The notes beneath the pieces were generated by a model, which was given only the letters and a program-made list of their open reading frames with translations, did no database searches and was not told the DNA's origin. A DNA stretch of 64,000 bases, from positions 62,001 to 126,000 of the forward strand of contig JBBRNX010000006.1 in assembly GCA_038230035.1 (NCBI GenBank), given 5' to 3'. The DNA is from Gaiella sp038230035 (GTDB lineage Bacteria > Actinomycetota > Thermoleophilia > Gaiellales > Gaiellaceae). Positions 50,002 through 58,156 of the stretch are shown piece by piece (position 1 is the first letter of the stretch; every line of letters starts with the position of its first letter). The position numbers and the translations under genes were made by a program.

Positions 50002-51323
50002 GACACAGCCCTCCTGGCGACGGGTGCGAAGCGCACCGAGAAGTAGGGATTGAGCGCGAGCGCCCGCGCGAACCACGTGCGAGCGGAGAGACGGTTACCG
50101 AGGCATTGCTCGATGACGCCGCGGTGGAAGAACAGAAGTGAGTCGCGGGTTCCGAGCTGCAGTGCGCGTTGCGACCACGTCCGCGCCTCATCGCAACGGT
50201 CACCGCGCACGAGCGCCCAGGCGAGGGTGTCGTCGCCGAGGATCGACGGCCGCAATGCGCGCGCTTTCCGAGCCAGCCTGATCGTGCCACGAGGATCGAT
50301 CGAATGGTCAGCTCGGTAGATCGCGGTCTCGAGGTCGACCTTGACGCCGTTGAAGCCGAGCAGCCTCTGGATGACGCGGACGGTGGCCTGCTGCTCGCGA
50401 GCGAGCCGCGGCTTCCCGGCACGCGCGTACAGATCGCCGAGCTGGCCGACGAACTGGGGCAGCGGGATCGCGTCGATCGCGCGCCGCTCGAGCGCGATTG
50501 CCCGGCCGAGATAGCCGCGTGCAACCTCGATCGGTGCTAGCGCGTCGAGGGCGTAGACGTAGCCGGGGAAGACCTGCAACGCCCCGAGATAGAGGTTCGC
50601 GGCGGTTCGGCTGTCGCCACGCATCCAGTAGAGCTTCCCGAGCTGGACCGACGTCCAGGCGTATCCCTCGCGGTCGCCGGCAGACGCATCGAGCGCTAGC
50701 CGCATCGCCGTGATAGCGCCGGGAAGGTCGCCGGTGAGCTCCCGTGCGTACGAGACGCGCGCGTACGAGGAGAGGTTCGGCTTGAGATCGACCATTTTCT
50801 GGAACGCCGCGAACGCCTGCGGGTAGCGGCCCAACTCGAGGAGCGCGTCGCCTTTGATGCCGTACGGGTTCGAGCTGTACGGAGCCAGTCGGATCGCGAG
50901 CCGGCCGAGCGTGAGCGCGCGACCGAACTCATGGCGGGTCAAAGCGAGAGACCCCAGCCCCTGGATCGTGAGTGGATCGTTCGGACTGAGTCGATGGGCA
51001 TTTCGCAGTGCGTGCGCGGCGAGCGGCAGGAACGAGGAATCGCCGGTCTCACGCCACCGCTGCTCGTACGCGAGCCCGAGCGTGGCGAGCGACTTGACGT
51101 CGCTTGGGTCACGTTGCACCTTCCCCTCGTACCGTCGTACGAGACCAACGGTGCCGCCGCCGGCCCCGAAGCCGGCGAGCGCGCGCTCGGGGGCAACGGG
51201 TGCGGCGGCGGGAGCCGAGGGACCGGCGGAAGGAGACGTCGCTAGCACACCGCCGAGCAGGAGGGTCAGGGATGCGACGGTCGCCGCTACCCCTGCCACC
51301 AAGACTCGTCTGCGCGTGATCAT
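49998..51323 (-). CDS. exported or membrane-anchored TPR protein
   Basis: 441 residues. N-terminal positively charged signal/anchor helix (MITRRRVLVAGVAATVASLTLLLGG), an Ala/Pro linker, then TPR-like helical pairs through the rest: SLATLGLAYEQRW, AAHALRNAHRLSPNDP, SNPYGIKGDALLELGRYPQAFAAFQKMVDLKP, and YIALERRAID-type units up to RDSLLFFHRGVIEQCLGNRLSARTWFARALALNP. No enzyme motif is seen; it is a likely scaffold for the DUF4331 proteins or the transporters. Start ATG 51323 lies 43 bases after the DUF4331 stop, and it overlaps the NicO gene by ATGA. Confidence 0.85.
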   Translation of the reverse strand: MITRRRVLVAGVAATVASLTLLLGGVLATSPSAGPSAPAAAPVAPERALAGFGAGGGTVGLVRRYEGKVQRDPSDVKSLATLGLAYEQRWRETGDSSFLPLAAHALRNAHRLSPNDPLTIQGLGSLALTRHEFGRALTLGRLAIRLAPYSSNPYGIKGDALLELGRYPQAFAAFQKMVDLKPNLSSYARVSYARELTGDLPGAITAMRLALDASAGDREGYAWTSVQLGKLYWMRGDSRTAANLYLGALQVFPGYVYALDALAPIEVARGYLGRAIALERRAIDAIPLPQFVGQLGDLYARAGKPRLAREQQATVRVIQRLLGFNGVKVDLETAIYRADHSIDPRGTIRLARKARALRPSILGDDTLAWALVRGDRCDEARTWSQRALQLGTRDSLLFFHRGVIEQCLGNRLSARTWFARALALNPYFSVRFAPVARRAVS

Positions 51324-51366
51324 GAGCTGTCTCCTTCCGCCTGTCGTCTGTCTACTTGTGGCCTGT

Positions 51367-52788
51367 TTACTTGTGGCCCGTGTGGCTGTAGCCGTCGTTC
51401 GGCGAGGCCACGTACGGGAACGTGGAGAGGAACGGGACATCGTTCGTGTCGACTCCGTCGCCGATGACATCGTTCGGCGAGAGGTCGCACAGCCCGAGGG
51501 CACCGTTCAGGATCGAGCCGTAACCGCAGGCGACGGCCCGCAACTCGATGTCGGTGACGTCGTCCGTCAGCCTCCGCCCGTTCGGGAAGCCCTGGAAGTC
51601 ACCCGCGAGTACACCCAGCCGGTCCGGGGTCGGATTGACCGGGATGCTCGTGTTCAGACGCAGCAGATCAGCCTGCGTGTTGCCGGTGAAGTTGAGGCTA
51701 GGCACACCGGTGAGCAGTACCGCGACGAGGTCGCTGCGACCCGAGGTCGGAGCAGGCAAGAGAGCTCCGCCGTACAGCAGGTTGATATCCGCTGCAAGCT
51801 CCGGGTTCGTGTAGTTCGTGAGGAACTGCTTGTCGTTGGCAGGATCGGACGCGTTCCAGAAGTCCTTCTTGCCAAGCGGGATGATGACCTCGTTGACGAG
51901 CGGGTTGCCGAGGCGCGAGACCTGGACGAACGGCCCGTTGGCCTTGACCTTCCCGTCGTCACTGAGGACACGTACCTTCGGCCTGCTGGCGCTCGCGTAT
52001 ACGCCGATCGTCGGGTTCAGGTTGTGGATCAGCTGGATGATCGGCACCTGGATCGCGATCGAGTGCACGTTGTAGCCGGCGAGACCATCCTGCCCCGGAG
52101 CTGCCGGAAGCGGGATCAGGTGAGCCGGGTTGAACGGCCGGAGGCCGCCCAGGTCGAAGATCGAGCCGAGATCGACGAAGAACGGGTCGTCGCGGGGACC
52201 CGCGAAGACCTTGATTCCGTCGGGAAGGCTCTGCACTACATCGCCTGCACCGGTGTCGTAGCTCGGTGTCGAGCGCGGGCCGATGTTCGGCGGCGCGACC
52301 GGCAGGTTCGTTCCGAGCACGGTCTTCGAATGACCGATCACGCGCGTGACCGAGTACGTCTGCTTCACGCTCAGGTCGGAGTCGGTTGGCGACGTGACCT
52401 GATTCGTGTTGTAGAGGAACGTATTCGGGTTCGTGATCTTCGAGTCGAACCTGAAGTCGTAGGTGACGTCTTCCTTGCCGTCACCGTTATTGTCGATCTT
52501 CAGCTGGTAGAGCGCGGTGTCGTCGAACTTGAAGTAGTTCGGGCCACCGGCCGGATCCTCGAACGGGATGTAGTTCGCGACCAACGTCACCGTGTCCTGA
52601 CGGTCCGGGCTCACGAACGCGTAGAGATCCGTGTTGTCGACCGACGGATCGGCGCTGATCAACGGCGCCTCCCTGTGGCTCGACGCCTTTGCCGCTGAGG
52701 GGGTGAACGCACCGGACGTCGCGACAGCGACGACGGCGGCGATCACCGCGATCAGGGCAAGCGCGACGAGCGCGATGCCTCTCCTCAT
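51367..52788 (-). CDS. exported DUF4331 protein (copy 1)
   Basis: 473 residues with signal peptide (RGIALVALALIAVIAAVVAV). The mature part begins ASSHREAPLISADPSVDNTDLYAFVSPD, the DUF4331 hallmark. DDPFFVDLGSIFDLGGLRPF, VHSIAIQVPIIQLI, LGNPLVNEVIIPLGKKDFWN and RLGVLAGDFQGFPNGRRLTDDVTDIEL follow. The function of DUF4331 is not established. The His, Asp and Asn-rich motifs suggest metal or ligand binding. AAGGAGAAGGGG is a strong ribosome site before the ATG. It has its own SigK-type promoter 50-77 bases upstream and is followed by the TPR gene. It is a diverged duplicate of the protein at 52923-54227. Confidence 0.92.
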   Translation of the reverse strand: MRRGIALVALALIAVIAAVVAVATSGAFTPSAAKASSHREAPLISADPSVDNTDLYAFVSPDRQDTVTLVANYIPFEDPAGGPNYFKFDDTALYQLKIDNNGDGKEDVTYDFRFDSKITNPNTFLYNTNQVTSPTDSDLSVKQTYSVTRVIGHSKTVLGTNLPVAPPNIGPRSTPSYDTGAGDVVQSLPDGIKVFAGPRDDPFFVDLGSIFDLGGLRPFNPAHLIPLPAAPGQDGLAGYNVHSIAIQVPIIQLIHNLNPTIGVYASASRPKVRVLSDDGKVKANGPFVQVSRLGNPLVNEVIIPLGKKDFWNASDPANDKQFLTNYTNPELAADINLLYGGALLPAPTSGRSDLVAVLLTGVPSLNFTGNTQADLLRLNTSIPVNPTPDRLGVLAGDFQGFPNGRRLTDDVTDIELRAVACGYGSILNGALGLCDLSPNDVIGDGVDTNDVPFLSTFPYVASPNDGYSHTGHK

Positions 52789-52837
52789 AACCCCTTCTCC
52801 TTTTCTCCCACGATCAGCGAGGTGCCGATCGCCGCTT

Positions 52838-52865
52838 GTTCGGCGAACAGGCCGGACCGGTTCGG
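52838..52865 (-). promoter_or_regulatory. SigK-type promoter of DUF4331 copy 1
   Basis: Minus strand CCGAACCGGT (52865-52856), 12 bases, then CCGAAC (52843-52838). The same 10-mer and the same 22-base phase to a CCGAAY hexamer occur before DUF4331 copy 2. CCGAAT is the -10 hexamer I recall for mycobacterial SigK. Transcription would begin near 52831, a leader of about 43 bases. Confidence 0.72.
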
Positions 52866-52884
52866 GACGAAGACAGCGACGGGA

Positions 52885-52901
52885 ACAGGGTCTAGCCTGT
52901 C
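52885..52901. repeat. second copy of the ACAGGGTCTAGCCTGTC palindrome
   Basis: Identical over 17 bases to the centre of the inverted repeat at 10471-10500. It lies just downstream of the DUF4331 copy 2 stop and is followed by CTCCGT triplet-like repeats (about 52902-52917). As at 10.5 kb, it sits immediately after a minus-strand gene. Confidence 0.7.
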
Positions 52902-52922
52902 TCCGTCTCCGTCTCCGTTCAG

Positions 52923-54227
52923 CTACGGCTTCTGCTCACCCTTCGTGTTGTCGAAACCGCTCTTCGGGTCTGCGACATACGGGAACGAGGTGAGATGCGC
53001 CACGTCGTCGCCGTTGACACCGTCACCGAGCGGGAGCTTCGTCCCCTTGAGGAAGCCGCCCACCGCCTGCTCTGCGATGTCGATCACATCGTCGTTCAGC
53101 CTGCGGCCGTTCGGCCAGCCCTGCGTGTCGCCGCCGAGAACTCCGAGCCGGTTCGGCGTTGCGGCAACCGGGATCGAAAGGTTCAGGCGGAGCACGTCGG
53201 CCAGCTTGGGGCCGGTGTAGTTCAGTTTCGGCACGCCGGTGAGCAGCACCGCGACGAGGTCGTCACGGCCGGTCTCGGGTGCGCCGAGCTTGTAGAGCTT
53301 GTTGATCACCGCGGCGAGAATCGGGTTCGTGTAGTACTGCTTGAACTTGCTCTCGCTCCACGGCTGGTAGGAGTTCCAGAGGTCCTTCAGCTGCGTCGGG
53401 ATGATCACCTCGTTGACGAGTGGATTGCCGAGGCGATCGACCTGCACCCAGTTGCCGTGATCGCGGGTTGCAGCTCCGCGCACGGTCGTCTTCTTGCGAT
53501 CCACCGACGACCAGACGCCGATCGTGTCGTTCTTGGCGTTGAGGCTGGCGATCGGAATCTGAATCGCAATCGAGTGGACGGCGTAGCCGGCGAGGAAGTC
53601 CTTGCCGCCGCCCGTTGCGCCCGTGCCCTTGCGGATCGCAACGAGGTCGAAGATCGCCCCGATATCACCGAAGAACGGGTCGTCACGCTGTCCCGCGAAC
53701 ACCTGACCGCCGCCTGCAAGCGGGGTGATCGACTTGGTCGCGAGCTCGTTGTACTTCGGCGTCGACCGTGGCCCGATGTTGTTGGGCGGGGTCGTGCCCC
53801 TGGCGACGACGGACGTCTTGCCGCCTTGCTGCCGCGTGACCGTGAACGGCTGCGCGGAGTCACCGAGGAAGAACGGCCCGTTCTTCCGCCCGAACTGGAA
53901 GCGGTAGATGACGTCGGGCTTGACGTCGCCGTTCGTGTCGATCTTGAGGTTGTACCGCGCGGTCGGCGAGAACGTGTACCAGTTCGGGCCGGCCGCGGGA
54001 TCCTCGCCCGGGATCACGTTCGCGATCACCGTGAGCGTGTTTGGCTTGTCCGGGCTGCGAAACGCGTAGAGGTCGGTCAGGTCTGCACTCGGGTCCTCCG
54101 AGATCAGCGGTGCCTCACGATGGCTCGAGGCGTTGGCTGCGGCTGGACCCGTGCCCTTCACGACCGCCACGAGAGCGGCTAGCGCGACCACGACGAGCGC
54201 GGTCGCGAGCACGAGATACTTCTTCAT
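52923..54227 (-). CDS. exported DUF4331 protein (copy 2)
   Basis: 434 residues with a signal peptide (KKYLVLATALVVVALAALVAVV) and mature start ASSHREAPLISEDPSADLTDLYAFRSPD, plus DDPFFGDIGAIFDLVAIRKG, VHSIAIQIPIASL, LGNPLVNEVIIPTQLKDLWN and RLGVLGGDTQGWPNGRRLNDDVIDI. Nearly every block of copy 1 is repeated with substitutions, so the genes arose by duplication. GGAGAAGGGC precedes the ATG at 54227. Start is 153 bases from the sigma gene, from which it diverges across the shared palindromic promoter. Confidence 0.92.
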   Translation of the reverse strand: MKKYLVLATALVVVALAALVAVVKGTGPAAANASSHREAPLISEDPSADLTDLYAFRSPDKPNTLTVIANVIPGEDPAAGPNWYTFSPTARYNLKIDTNGDVKPDVIYRFQFGRKNGPFFLGDSAQPFTVTRQQGGKTSVVARGTTPPNNIGPRSTPKYNELATKSITPLAGGGQVFAGQRDDPFFGDIGAIFDLVAIRKGTGATGGGKDFLAGYAVHSIAIQIPIASLNAKNDTIGVWSSVDRKKTTVRGAATRDHGNWVQVDRLGNPLVNEVIIPTQLKDLWNSYQPWSESKFKQYYTNPILAAVINKLYKLGAPETGRDDLVAVLLTGVPKLNYTGPKLADVLRLNLSIPVAATPNRLGVLGGDTQGWPNGRRLNDDVIDIAEQAVGGFLKGTKLPLGDGVNGDDVAHLTSFPYVADPKSGFDNTKGEQKP

Positions 54228-54257
54228 GCCCTTCTCCTTGGTCGGTTGACGCCCGCT

Positions 54258-54314
54258 ATTCGGGCTTCGCTCGCAACCGGTTCGGACCGAACCGGATCGG
54301 CCTCGCAGGCGAAC
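54258..54314. promoter_or_regulatory. face-to-face SigK-type promoters built on a 19-bp palindrome
   Basis: The palindrome CCGGTTCGGACCGAACCGG (54277-54295) supplies one -35-like CCGAACCGG on each strand. Leftwards, CCGAACCGGT (54285-54276) is followed 12 bases later by CCGAAT (54263-54258), serving DUF4331 copy 2. Rightwards, CCGAACCGGA (54287-54296) is followed 12 bases later by GCGAAC (54309-54314), serving the sigma gene. Spacing from first base to first base is 22 in both. Start sites near 54251 and 54321 are predicted, so the sigma factor probably autoregulates. Confidence 0.72.
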
Positions 54315-54379
54315 GATGCGTGATGGTTGAGGTCGCGGACCCCGTGGTAGCGTTGCCTTGCCCGGGCCGGGCGGCGACC

Positions 54380-54976
54380 ATGCGCAGACAGCTTGCTCAC
54401 CTGTCAGACGAAGCGCTCGTCGCGCTCGTCGCGCGCGGCGACGACACCGCGGTCGCCGAGCTTTACGACCGTGTCGGCCGCATCGCCTACGGTCTCGCCT
54501 TCCGCGTCTTACGCGACGCGAAGCTGGCGGAAGACGCAGTCCAGGAAGCTTTCCTCGCGGTGTGGCGGACAGCCGCCACCTTCTCCGCGGATCGCGCAAA
54601 GGCGAGCACGTGGATCCTGACGCTCGTGCACCGGCGCGCCGTCGACCTCGTGCGGCGAGAGCAACGCCGTCGCACCGACTCGCTCGACGCGCTGGACGGG
54701 TACGAGCCCGCGAGCGAGCCATCCGCCGAAGACGCCGCCTGGCTCCACTTCGATCGCGTCCGCGTGCAGGAGGCGCTCACGCATCTCCCCGATACCCAAC
54801 GCGAGTCGATCGAGCTCGCCTACTACGGCGGCTTCAGCCAGTCCGAGCTCGCCGAGAGACTTGGCCTACCGCTCGGTACTATCAAGAGCCGGATGTTCGC
54901 CGGGCTCGCGCGGTTGCGCGAGCTGCTGGACGACGGCACCGCAGAGGGATCATGGAAATCGGAATACACGAGCTGA
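54380..54976 (+). CDS. sigK: ECF sigma factor, SigK type
   Basis: 198 residues. Region 2: LSDEALVALVARGDDTAVAELYDRVGRIAYGLAFRVL and KLAEDAVQEAFLAVWRTAATF with D-A-V-Q-E in 2.2. Region 4: LPDTQRESIELAYYGGFSQSELAERLGLPLGTIKSRM. Assignment to the SigK group rests on the adjacent RskA-type anti-sigma and on CCGAAY-type promoters around it. The ATG at 54380 gives a standard N-terminus and a leader of about 58 bases from the predicted start site; ATG 54323 in frame would be almost leaderless. Confidence 0.87.
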   Translation: MRRQLAHLSDEALVALVARGDDTAVAELYDRVGRIAYGLAFRVLRDAKLAEDAVQEAFLAVWRTAATFSADRAKASTWILTLVHRRAVDLVRREQRRRTDSLDALDGYEPASEPSAEDAAWLHFDRVRVQEALTHLPDTQRESIELAYYGGFSQSELAERLGLPLGTIKSRMFAGLARLRELLDDGTAEGSWKSEYTS

Positions 54977-55656
54977 CAGCGGGCTACGCCCTCGATGCCC
55001 TCGACGCCGACGAGCGTCAGGCGTACGAGGAGCATCTCGCCGGCTGCGCGCAGTGCCAGGAAGACCTCGCCTCGTTCTGGGAGGTCACAGGCGCGCTCGC
55101 ACTCGCCGCGACGGGACCGGAGCCGCCGCGGGAGCTGCGCGAGCGGATCGTCGCGGCGGCGCGCTCCGAGATGCAGACCGTCGTGCCGTTCCGACCACGC
55201 CGGCTCCCTCCGACACAGGCGCTTGGCGCGCTCGCCGCAATTGCGGCCGTCGCCCTGGTCGCGCTCGGCTTGTGGGCGGTCTCGCTGCACCGAAGCCTTA
55301 CGGACACGCGGTCGGCGCTCGCCGATCAACGGACGGTCGCCGGTGTGCTCGCAGACTCGGGCGCGGAGCGTGTGCGCCTGGTCGCGGGAAGCGGCAGCCT
55401 GGTCAAGAGCGGCCAGAACTCGGTGCTCGTCGTCGACAACCTGCTTCCCGCCCGCGCCGGCAAGACGTATCAGGTCTGGGTCATGCGCAAGAGGGTCGCC
55501 CCTGCCCCATCGGGTCTGTTTGCGGGTGGTCGGCACAGCGTCGTGCTCGTCGGGCACAAGGTCAAGCCCGGCGACGTCGTCGCCGTCACACTCGAGCGAG
55601 CAGGCGGCGCGAAAGCGCCGACGACGACGCCTATCGTTGTGTCGCGCGGCGTCTAG
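54952..55656 (+). CDS. rskA: membrane anti-sigma factor, RskA type
   Basis: 234 residues. The N-terminal cytoplasmic anti-sigma domain has IHELTAGYALDALDADERQAYEEHLAGCAQCQEDL with the H-x3-C-x2-C zinc motif (HLAGCAQC, about 29-36). One membrane helix follows (about 85-105), then the extracytoplasmic RskA C-terminal domain with LPARAGKTYQVWVMRKRVAPAPSGLFAGG. It overlaps the sigma gene by 25 bases. Sequestration of the sigma factor with release by extracytoplasmic proteolysis is the family model; the signal here is unknown. Confidence 0.92.
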   Translation: MEIGIHELTAGYALDALDADERQAYEEHLAGCAQCQEDLASFWEVTGALALAATGPEPPRELRERIVAAARSEMQTVVPFRPRRLPPTQALGALAAIAAVALVALGLWAVSLHRSLTDTRSALADQRTVAGVLADSGAERVRLVAGSGSLVKSGQNSVLVVDNLLPARAGKTYQVWVMRKRVAPAPSGLFAGGRHSVVLVGHKVKPGDVVAVTLERAGGAKAPTTTPIVVSRGV

Positions 55657-55703
55657 CCGAGCCGCGACGAGAGCTACCCGGGTGACGGCCCTAGAATGCC
55701 GGT

Positions 55704-58136
55704 GTGCGGCTTCTTCGTCGGAGAACCGAGGCGCCGCGGAAGCGCCGCCGAATTCGCAAGCTGCGCCTCTTCGTGTTGCTCTGCATCCTCTTCGTCCTGA
55801 TGAGCGTCGCGTTCACGCTTGGCCTCGTGCGCGCGGTGGCCGGCGAGATCCCCGCGCTCGACCCGTCGCAGCAGCGCGGCGACGTGGACAGCGTCATCTA
55901 TGCGTCGAACGGCGTCTCCCAGCTCGCTGTCCTGCGTGGCTCCGAGAGCCGGGTTCTCGTGCGGACGATCGACGACATCGCGCCGATCATGCGGCAGGCA
56001 ATCGTCTCCGTCGAGGATCAGAGGTTCTACGAGAACAAGGGTGTCGACCTGCGAGGCATCGCGCGCGCCGTCTGGCAGGACATTCGGAGCGGCAAGGTGG
56101 TCGAGGGTGGCTCCACGATCACGCAGCAGTTCGTCAAGAACGCCTACATCCGCAACCAGCGGACGCTGGGCCGCAAGGTGCGGGAGGCGGCGCTCGCCTG
56201 GCAGCTCACGCAGCGCTGGAGCAAGGACAAGATCCTGCTTGCTTACCTCAACACGATCTACTTCGGGAACGGCGCGTACGGCATCCAACAGGCTGCACAT
56301 ACGTACTTCAACGTCAGCGCGCGCCGGCTGGATCTGGCGCAGTCTGCGCTGCTCGCGGGGATTCCGGCGGACCCGAGCGCCTACGACCCGGTAACGAGCC
56401 CCGCAGAGGCGCTGGCCCGCCGCCACGACGTGCTGGCGATGATGGTCAAGCAGGGGAAGATCACCGTCGGGCAGCTGCGTCGGGCGGACCAGACACCGCT
56501 GCCTCGCGCGGAAGACGTCCGGCTCCCCGGCAAGGGCAGCCTGGCACCGTACTTCGTCAACTACGTCAAGGATCAGCTCGTCGCGACGTACGGCACGCGA
56601 CGGGTGTTCGGCGGCGGGCTGCACGTGACGACGACGATCGACCTCGGCCTGCAGAACGTCGCGCGGGCTGCCATCAAGAAGATCCTCCCGAACCCGGACG
56701 GCCCGGCAGCCGCGCTCGTCGCGATCGATCCGCGTGACGGTTCGGTGAAGGCGATGTTCGGCGGCACCAGCTTCCGGAAGAGCCAGTTCAACCTCGCGAC
56801 GCAGGCGGAACGCCAGCCGGGCTCGTCCTTCAAGCCGATCGTGCTCGCGACCGCCCTCCACCAGGGGCTGTCGCCGCTGACCTCGTTCGACTCCAAGCCT
56901 GTGACGATCTTCACCGGTGACCGCTACTGGCACGTCACGAACTATGAGAGCGACTACGTGGGTCACGCGAACCTCGCCGACTCGATGGTGCGCTCGGACA
57001 ACGCGGTGTACGCGCAGTTGACGCAGCTCGTCGAGCCGAAGCACATCGTGACGATGGCCCACGCGCTCGGCATCCGCAGCCATCTCGACCCGTTCTTCTC
57101 GATCGGGCTCGGCGGCCTCGCCGTGAACCCGCTCGACATGGCGCGGGCGTACGCGACGATCGCGAACGACGGGCGCCGGGTCGACAGCTCGATTTTCGGA
57201 GATCGACCGCGCGTCGTCGTCACGGTAAACGACGTCCGCTCGGGCAAGACCCGCGCCAATGCGCCCGTCGCCCATCCCGCGTTGACGAGCGCCGAGGCGG
57301 AGACGCTGACGTCGATCCTGCAGCGGGTCGTCACGTCGGGCACCGGTGTGCGCGCCGCCCTCGCCGACCGGCCGGTGGCGGGGAAGACCGGGACAACGGA
57401 CAACTACGGCGACGCGTGGTTCGTCGGCTACACGCCCCAGCTCGTGGTCGCGGTATGGGTCGGCTACCCGAACGAGCTCAAGCCGATGCTGACCGAGTTC
57501 GGCGGCAAGCCGGTCGCAGGCGGAACACTGCCGGCGGAGATCTGGAAGGAGTTCATGACCGGGGCGCTCGCTGCTCTCGACGACACCCCGCAGACCTTCA
57601 GAGCTCCTCCCTACCTCGGCTACAGCGAGCGCCGTGTCGCGTACCGCAAGGGAGCCTGGAGGCTCGACAACGGCTACTGCAAGGAGACACAGCCGGTTGT
57701 CTTCTTCAGCGGACGGGGGCCGGCCGCTGGAACGGCGGACTGCAAGCCGAACGAGGTGGCGGTTCCGAGTGTCGTCGGCCGGTCTGCCGAAGGAGCAACC
57801 GCCCGTCTCGCGCAGCAGCCGCTCGGGGTCCAGCTCGTGTACGCGCCCGCAAAGGCTGGCAAGCGGCCAGGTGTCGTGATCAGGCAGTACCCGCCGAACG
57901 GCGGCCTCTCGGCGCACGACAACGTCATCCTCGTCGTCTCGAAGGCACGCTATGGGCTCGTCCCCGACCTCGTCGGCTCCTCGTTCGCCGCCGCCAAGGT
58001 GCAGATCCAGAAGCTTCGCCTCAAAGCCCAGATCGTGTACCGGAAGGGTCAGGCCGGCACGATTCTCAGGCAAAGCCTGTCGCCCGGGGTTGCCGCCGCT
58101 CCCGGCCTACGGATCAGGGTCGTCGTCGGCCGATAG
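55704..58136 (+). CDS. class A penicillin-binding protein (PBP1A-like) with C-terminal PASTA domains
   Basis: 810 residues. Basic cytoplasmic tail and one helix (about 20-45). A GT51 transglycosylase follows with catalytic Glu in AIVSVEDQRFYENKGVD (about 100) and GGSTITQQFVKN. The transpeptidase domain has SSFK in QPGSSFKPIV (about 375), SDN in VRSDNAVYAQ and KTGT in AGKTGTTDNYGD. From about residue 690 two PASTA repeats appear (VPSVVGRSAEGATARLAQQPLGVQ and VPDLVGSSFAAAKVQIQKLRLKAQ type). Start GTG 55704 is only 6 bases after the TAGAAT -10-like element, suggesting a leaderless message. Confidence 0.95.
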   Translation: MRLLRRRTEAPRKRRRIRKLRLFVLLCILFVLMSVAFTLGLVRAVAGEIPALDPSQQRGDVDSVIYASNGVSQLAVLRGSESRVLVRTIDDIAPIMRQAIVSVEDQRFYENKGVDLRGIARAVWQDIRSGKVVEGGSTITQQFVKNAYIRNQRTLGRKVREAALAWQLTQRWSKDKILLAYLNTIYFGNGAYGIQQAAHTYFNVSARRLDLAQSALLAGIPADPSAYDPVTSPAEALARRHDVLAMMVKQGKITVGQLRRADQTPLPRAEDVRLPGKGSLAPYFVNYVKDQLVATYGTRRVFGGGLHVTTTIDLGLQNVARAAIKKILPNPDGPAAALVAIDPRDGSVKAMFGGTSFRKSQFNLATQAERQPGSSFKPIVLATALHQGLSPLTSFDSKPVTIFTGDRYWHVTNYESDYVGHANLADSMVRSDNAVYAQLTQLVEPKHIVTMAHALGIRSHLDPFFSIGLGGLAVNPLDMARAYATIANDGRRVDSSIFGDRPRVVVTVNDVRSGKTRANAPVAHPALTSAEAETLTSILQRVVTSGTGVRAALADRPVAGKTGTTDNYGDAWFVGYTPQLVVAVWVGYPNELKPMLTEFGGKPVAGGTLPAEIWKEFMTGALAALDDTPQTFRAPPYLGYSERRVAYRKGAWRLDNGYCKETQPVVFFSGRGPAAGTADCKPNEVAVPSVVGRSAEGATARLAQQPLGVQLVYAPAKAGKRPGVVIRQYPPNGGLSAHDNVILVVSKARYGLVPDLVGSSFAAAKVQIQKLRLKAQIVYRKGQAGTILRQSLSPGVAAAPGLRIRVVVGR

Positions 58137-58155
58137 GGGCGAGGCTTGCCTCGCC
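58136..58155. repeat. 8-bp hairpin GGCGAGGC/GCCTCGCC at convergent gene ends
   Basis: Perfect stem (58138-58145 with 58148-58155) beginning at the PBP stop codon and ending before the glycosylase stop. It begins TAGGGGCGA like the units at 16375-16433, and may be the same family of intergenic palindrome acting as a bidirectional terminator. Confidence 0.6.
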
Positions 58156-58156
58156 A

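Noticed and set aside
47447..50524. 1025-codon minus-strand open frame
   Set aside because: The NiCoT permease occupies its 3' end from GTG 48565; the remainder is out of frame with the NicO and TPR genes and low in complexity.
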